This document shows positions 59,943 to 61,537 of a stretch of DNA of 61,537 bases, in pieces. Each line of letters begins with the position of its first letter. Position 1 is the first letter of the stretch. Below the pieces are notes generated by a model. That model was not told the origin of the DNA, made no database searches, and was given only the letters and a program-made list of their open reading frames with translations. The position numbers and the translations under genes are program-made. The DNA comes from Bacteroidota bacterium (GTDB lineage Bacteria; Bacteroidota; Bacteroidia; Chitinophagales; BACL12): assembly GCA_016124275.1 (NCBI GenBank), contig WGOA01000022.1:1-61537 (forward strand). The letters are read 5' to 3'.

Positions 59943-59950
59943 TACCTTTG
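59943..59950 (+). promoter_or_regulatory. -7 element of lpdA
   Basis: TACCTTTG is a perfect TAnnTTTG, giving a leader of about 72 nt to ATG 60029. The divergent gap also holds one perfect DnaA-box sequence, TGTGGATAA (59862-59870). Confidence 0.55.
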
Positions 59951-60028
59951 CCGACGAAATGGCGGATGGTCGCGGAGCCTTAGCATAGCGAGCCGGAACC
60001 CTTCGCCCGAAACCCAGCAAACACAATC

Positions 60029-61417
60029 ATGGCTTACGATCTTATCGTTTTAGGCAGTGGACCTGGCGGATATGTTGCCGCCATCCGCGCCTCGCAACTC
60101 GGCCTGAAAACGGCCATCGTAGAAAAGGAATCCCTGGGCGGCGTTTGCCTGAACTGGGGCTGTATTCCCACCAAAGCGCTGCTCAAAAGCGCCAACGTGT
60201 TTGAATACATCAAGCACGCATCCGACTACGGCATCAGCGTCAATGAACCCAAGGCCGAGTTTGACCACATGATCAAGCGCAGCCGGGATGTTGCAGAGGG
60301 CATGAGCAAAGGTGTTCAGTTCCTCATGAAGAAGAACAAAATTGATGTGTTAATGGGCTACGGCCGTCTGCAGGCCGGCAAAAAGGTTGAAGTGACCGAT
60401 GCCGAGGGAAAGAAAGCCGTACACGAAGCAAAGCACGTGATCATCGCTACCGGTGGTCGCTCGCGCGAACTGCCCAACCTCCCGCAGGACGGTCAAAAAA
60501 TCTTCGGGTACCGCGAAGCCATGGTGCTGCCCAAAAAGCCCAAAAGCATGGTGGTGGTTGGCGCCGGCGCCATCGGGGTAGAGTTTGCGTACTTCTACAA
60601 CGCCATTGGCACCGAAGTGACCATCGTGGAATTCATGCCCCGCCTGGTGCCGGTTGAAGACGAAGACATCAGCCGCGAGTTGGCGAAGAGCTTCAAGAAG
60701 TCAGGCATCACGGTCATGACGGATGCTTCGGTTGAAAAGGTGGACACCAGCGGCAAGGGCTGCAAAGTCACGGTGAAGACCAAAAAAGGCGTCGAAGAAC
60801 TTACCTGCGATGTGGTGCTTTCCGCGGTTGGCTATTCGCCCAACCTGGAGAATATTGGGCTCGAAACGGTGGGCATCAAGCACGAAAAAGGCAAGGTTAC
60901 GGTCGATGATTTTTACCGCACCAATGTGGAAGGCTACTACGCCATCGGCGACATCGTAAAAGGCCCGGCCCTTGCCCACGTGGCATCGGCGGAAGGCATC
61001 ATCTGCGTGGAAGCCATCGCCGGCCAGCATGTGGAACCGCTGGACTACGGCAATTTGCCCGGTTGCACCTATTGCAGCCCGGAGATTGCCAGCGTAGGCA
61101 TGACGGAAGCGCAGGCCAAAGAGGCCGGCTACGAAATCAAGGTGGGCAAATTTCCTTTCAGCGCTTCCGGCAAGGCCAGCGCTGCCGGGGCCAAAGAGGG
61201 ATTTGTCAAGGTCATTTTCGACGCCAAATACGGCGAGTGGCTCGGCGCGCACATGATCGGCGCCAATGTTACAGAAATGATTGCTGAAGTGGTTACGGCT
61301 CGCAAGCTGGAAACCACCGGCCACGAAATCATCAAGTCGGTGCACCCTCACCCAACCATGTCGGAAGCCGTCATGGAAGCTGCTGCCGCCGCTTACGGCG
61401 AGGTGATTCACTTGTGA
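60029..61417 (+). CDS. lpdA: Dihydrolipoyl dehydrogenase
   Basis: The E3 flavoprotein of pyruvate and 2-oxoglutarate dehydrogenase complexes, which reoxidises dihydrolipoamide with NAD. The 462-residue protein has the FAD motif Gly-Ser-Gly-Pro-Gly-Gly (9-14), redox disulfide Cys40-x-x-x-x-Cys45 in Gly-Gly-Val-Cys-Leu-Asn-Trp-Gly-Cys, an NAD-binding Gly-Ala-Gly-Ala-Ile-Gly and the C-terminal catalytic His441-Pro-Thr-Met-Ser-Glu446. No E1/E2 genes are nearby. It has its own promoter and two terminator hairpins, so it appears monocistronic. Confidence 0.97.
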   Translation: MAYDLIVLGSGPGGYVAAIRASQLGLKTAIVEKESLGGVCLNWGCIPTKALLKSANVFEYIKHASDYGISVNEPKAEFDHMIKRSRDVAEGMSKGVQFLMKKNKIDVLMGYGRLQAGKKVEVTDAEGKKAVHEAKHVIIATGGRSRELPNLPQDGQKIFGYREAMVLPKKPKSMVVVGAGAIGVEFAYFYNAIGTEVTIVEFMPRLVPVEDEDISRELAKSFKKSGITVMTDASVEKVDTSGKGCKVTVKTKKGVEELTCDVVLSAVGYSPNLENIGLETVGIKHEKGKVTVDDFYRTNVEGYYAIGDIVKGPALAHVASAEGIICVEAIAGQHVEPLDYGNLPGCTYCSPEIASVGMTEAQAKEAGYEIKVGKFPFSASGKASAAGAKEGFVKVIFDAKYGEWLGAHMIGANVTEMIAEVVTARKLETTGHEIIKSVHPHPTMSEAVMEAAAAAYGEVIHL

Positions 61418-61432
61418 CGTTACCAAATTTTC

Positions 61433-61456
61433 TCCGGGGCTTTCTGCAGCCCCGGA
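61433..61456. terminator. First hairpin after lpdA
   Basis: Perfect 9-bp stem TCCGGGGCT / AGCCCCGGA with a 6-nt loop, 15 nt after the lpdA stop. Confidence 0.6.
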
Positions 61457-61461
61457 TCTTC

Positions 61462-61490
61462 AAAAACCGCCCAACCGGGCGGTTTTTTTT
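61462..61490 (+). terminator. Canonical intrinsic terminator of lpdA
   Basis: CCGCCC (61467-61472) pairs with GGGCGG (61477-61482) around a four-base loop, flanked by an A5 run and followed by eight Ts. The remaining 47 bases to the window end hold nothing that I can identify. Confidence 0.9.
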
Positions 61491-61537
61491 GCGCCAACGC
61501 ATCGCTAAGCTGCAGCTAACCCTGGCCAAGCACTGGC

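Overview
The window is chromosomal DNA of a Gram-negative member of the Bacteroidota, most likely a Saprospiria-type or similar environmental lineage with roughly mid-50s percent G+C (judged by eye). The evidence is a type IX secretion (T9SS) toolkit (PorP/SprF protein, a PorE-like lipoprotein relative, a gliding-motility C-terminal domain protein and three further secreted proteins with T9SS-like C-termini), a TonB-dependent receptor with a CarboxypepD_reg domain, DAHP synthase with a ferredoxin-like N-domain, lipid A genes, and many promoters with the Bacteroidota -7 element TAnnTTTG. Shine-Dalgarno sequences are generally absent. I see no rRNA, phage, transposase, CRISPR array or plasmid genes. 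One tRNA gene is present (Ala, GGC).

Layout. 1-5300: YjbQ, a tiny two-helix membrane protein, then a tight plus-strand operon of an epimerase-like TIM barrel fused to CBS domains, DAHP synthase, KdsC-type phosphatase and an MsbA-like ABC exporter. 5385-11190 (minus): alpha/beta hydrolase, DUF58 protein, thioredoxin and DnaE. 11345-20736 (minus): outer-membrane barrel plus DM13 lipoprotein, a 1156-residue BNR/sortilin-type secreted protein, and an ABC permease-M1 peptidase fusion with its ATPase. 20836-24631: cytochrome c/Tll0287-like lipoprotein, divergent SDR and polysaccharide deacetylase, FISUMP protein. 24707-28914 (minus): TonB receptor and beta-helix lipoprotein behind a Pho-box-like 11-bp direct repeat. 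29073-31171: selD-mnmH for 2-selenouridine in tRNA. 31233-37397: dienelactone hydrolase, SUI1 factor, YegS-type lipid kinase, nadC, DUF4783, gpmI and a lipoprotein. 37465-42204: M20 dipeptidase, T9SS reprolysin-like protease, a lipoprotein. 42320-46367: tRNA-Ala and the atoE-like/surE/small membrane protein/lpxB group. 46673-50416: T9SS adhesin-PorP-PorE-like operon. 50620-61417: pruA, ftsK, LolA-like protein, a subtilisin-like T9SS protease and lpdA, closing with a canonical terminator.

How the parts fit. Envelope building dominates: LPS (kdsC, MsbA-like, lpxB), lipoprotein traffic (LolA-like), T9SS machinery and its cargo (proteases, adhesins), and TonB uptake. Central metabolism is represented by DAHP synthase, GpmI, NadC, PruA and LpdA, and the replication/segregation core by DnaE and FtsK.

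The most unusual items are the epimerase-CBS fusion, whose CBS pair resembles that of KdsD but whose SIS isomerase domain is replaced, in an operon with DAHP synthase and KdsC; a G14 homopolymer near the 3' end of lpxB (and a G9 tract near its 5' end) that could make it phase-variable; a Pho-box-like operator; a G-quadruplex-capable 12-bp minisatellite upstream of the T9SS adhesin operon; and a scatter of short degenerate tandem repeats in intergenic gaps.
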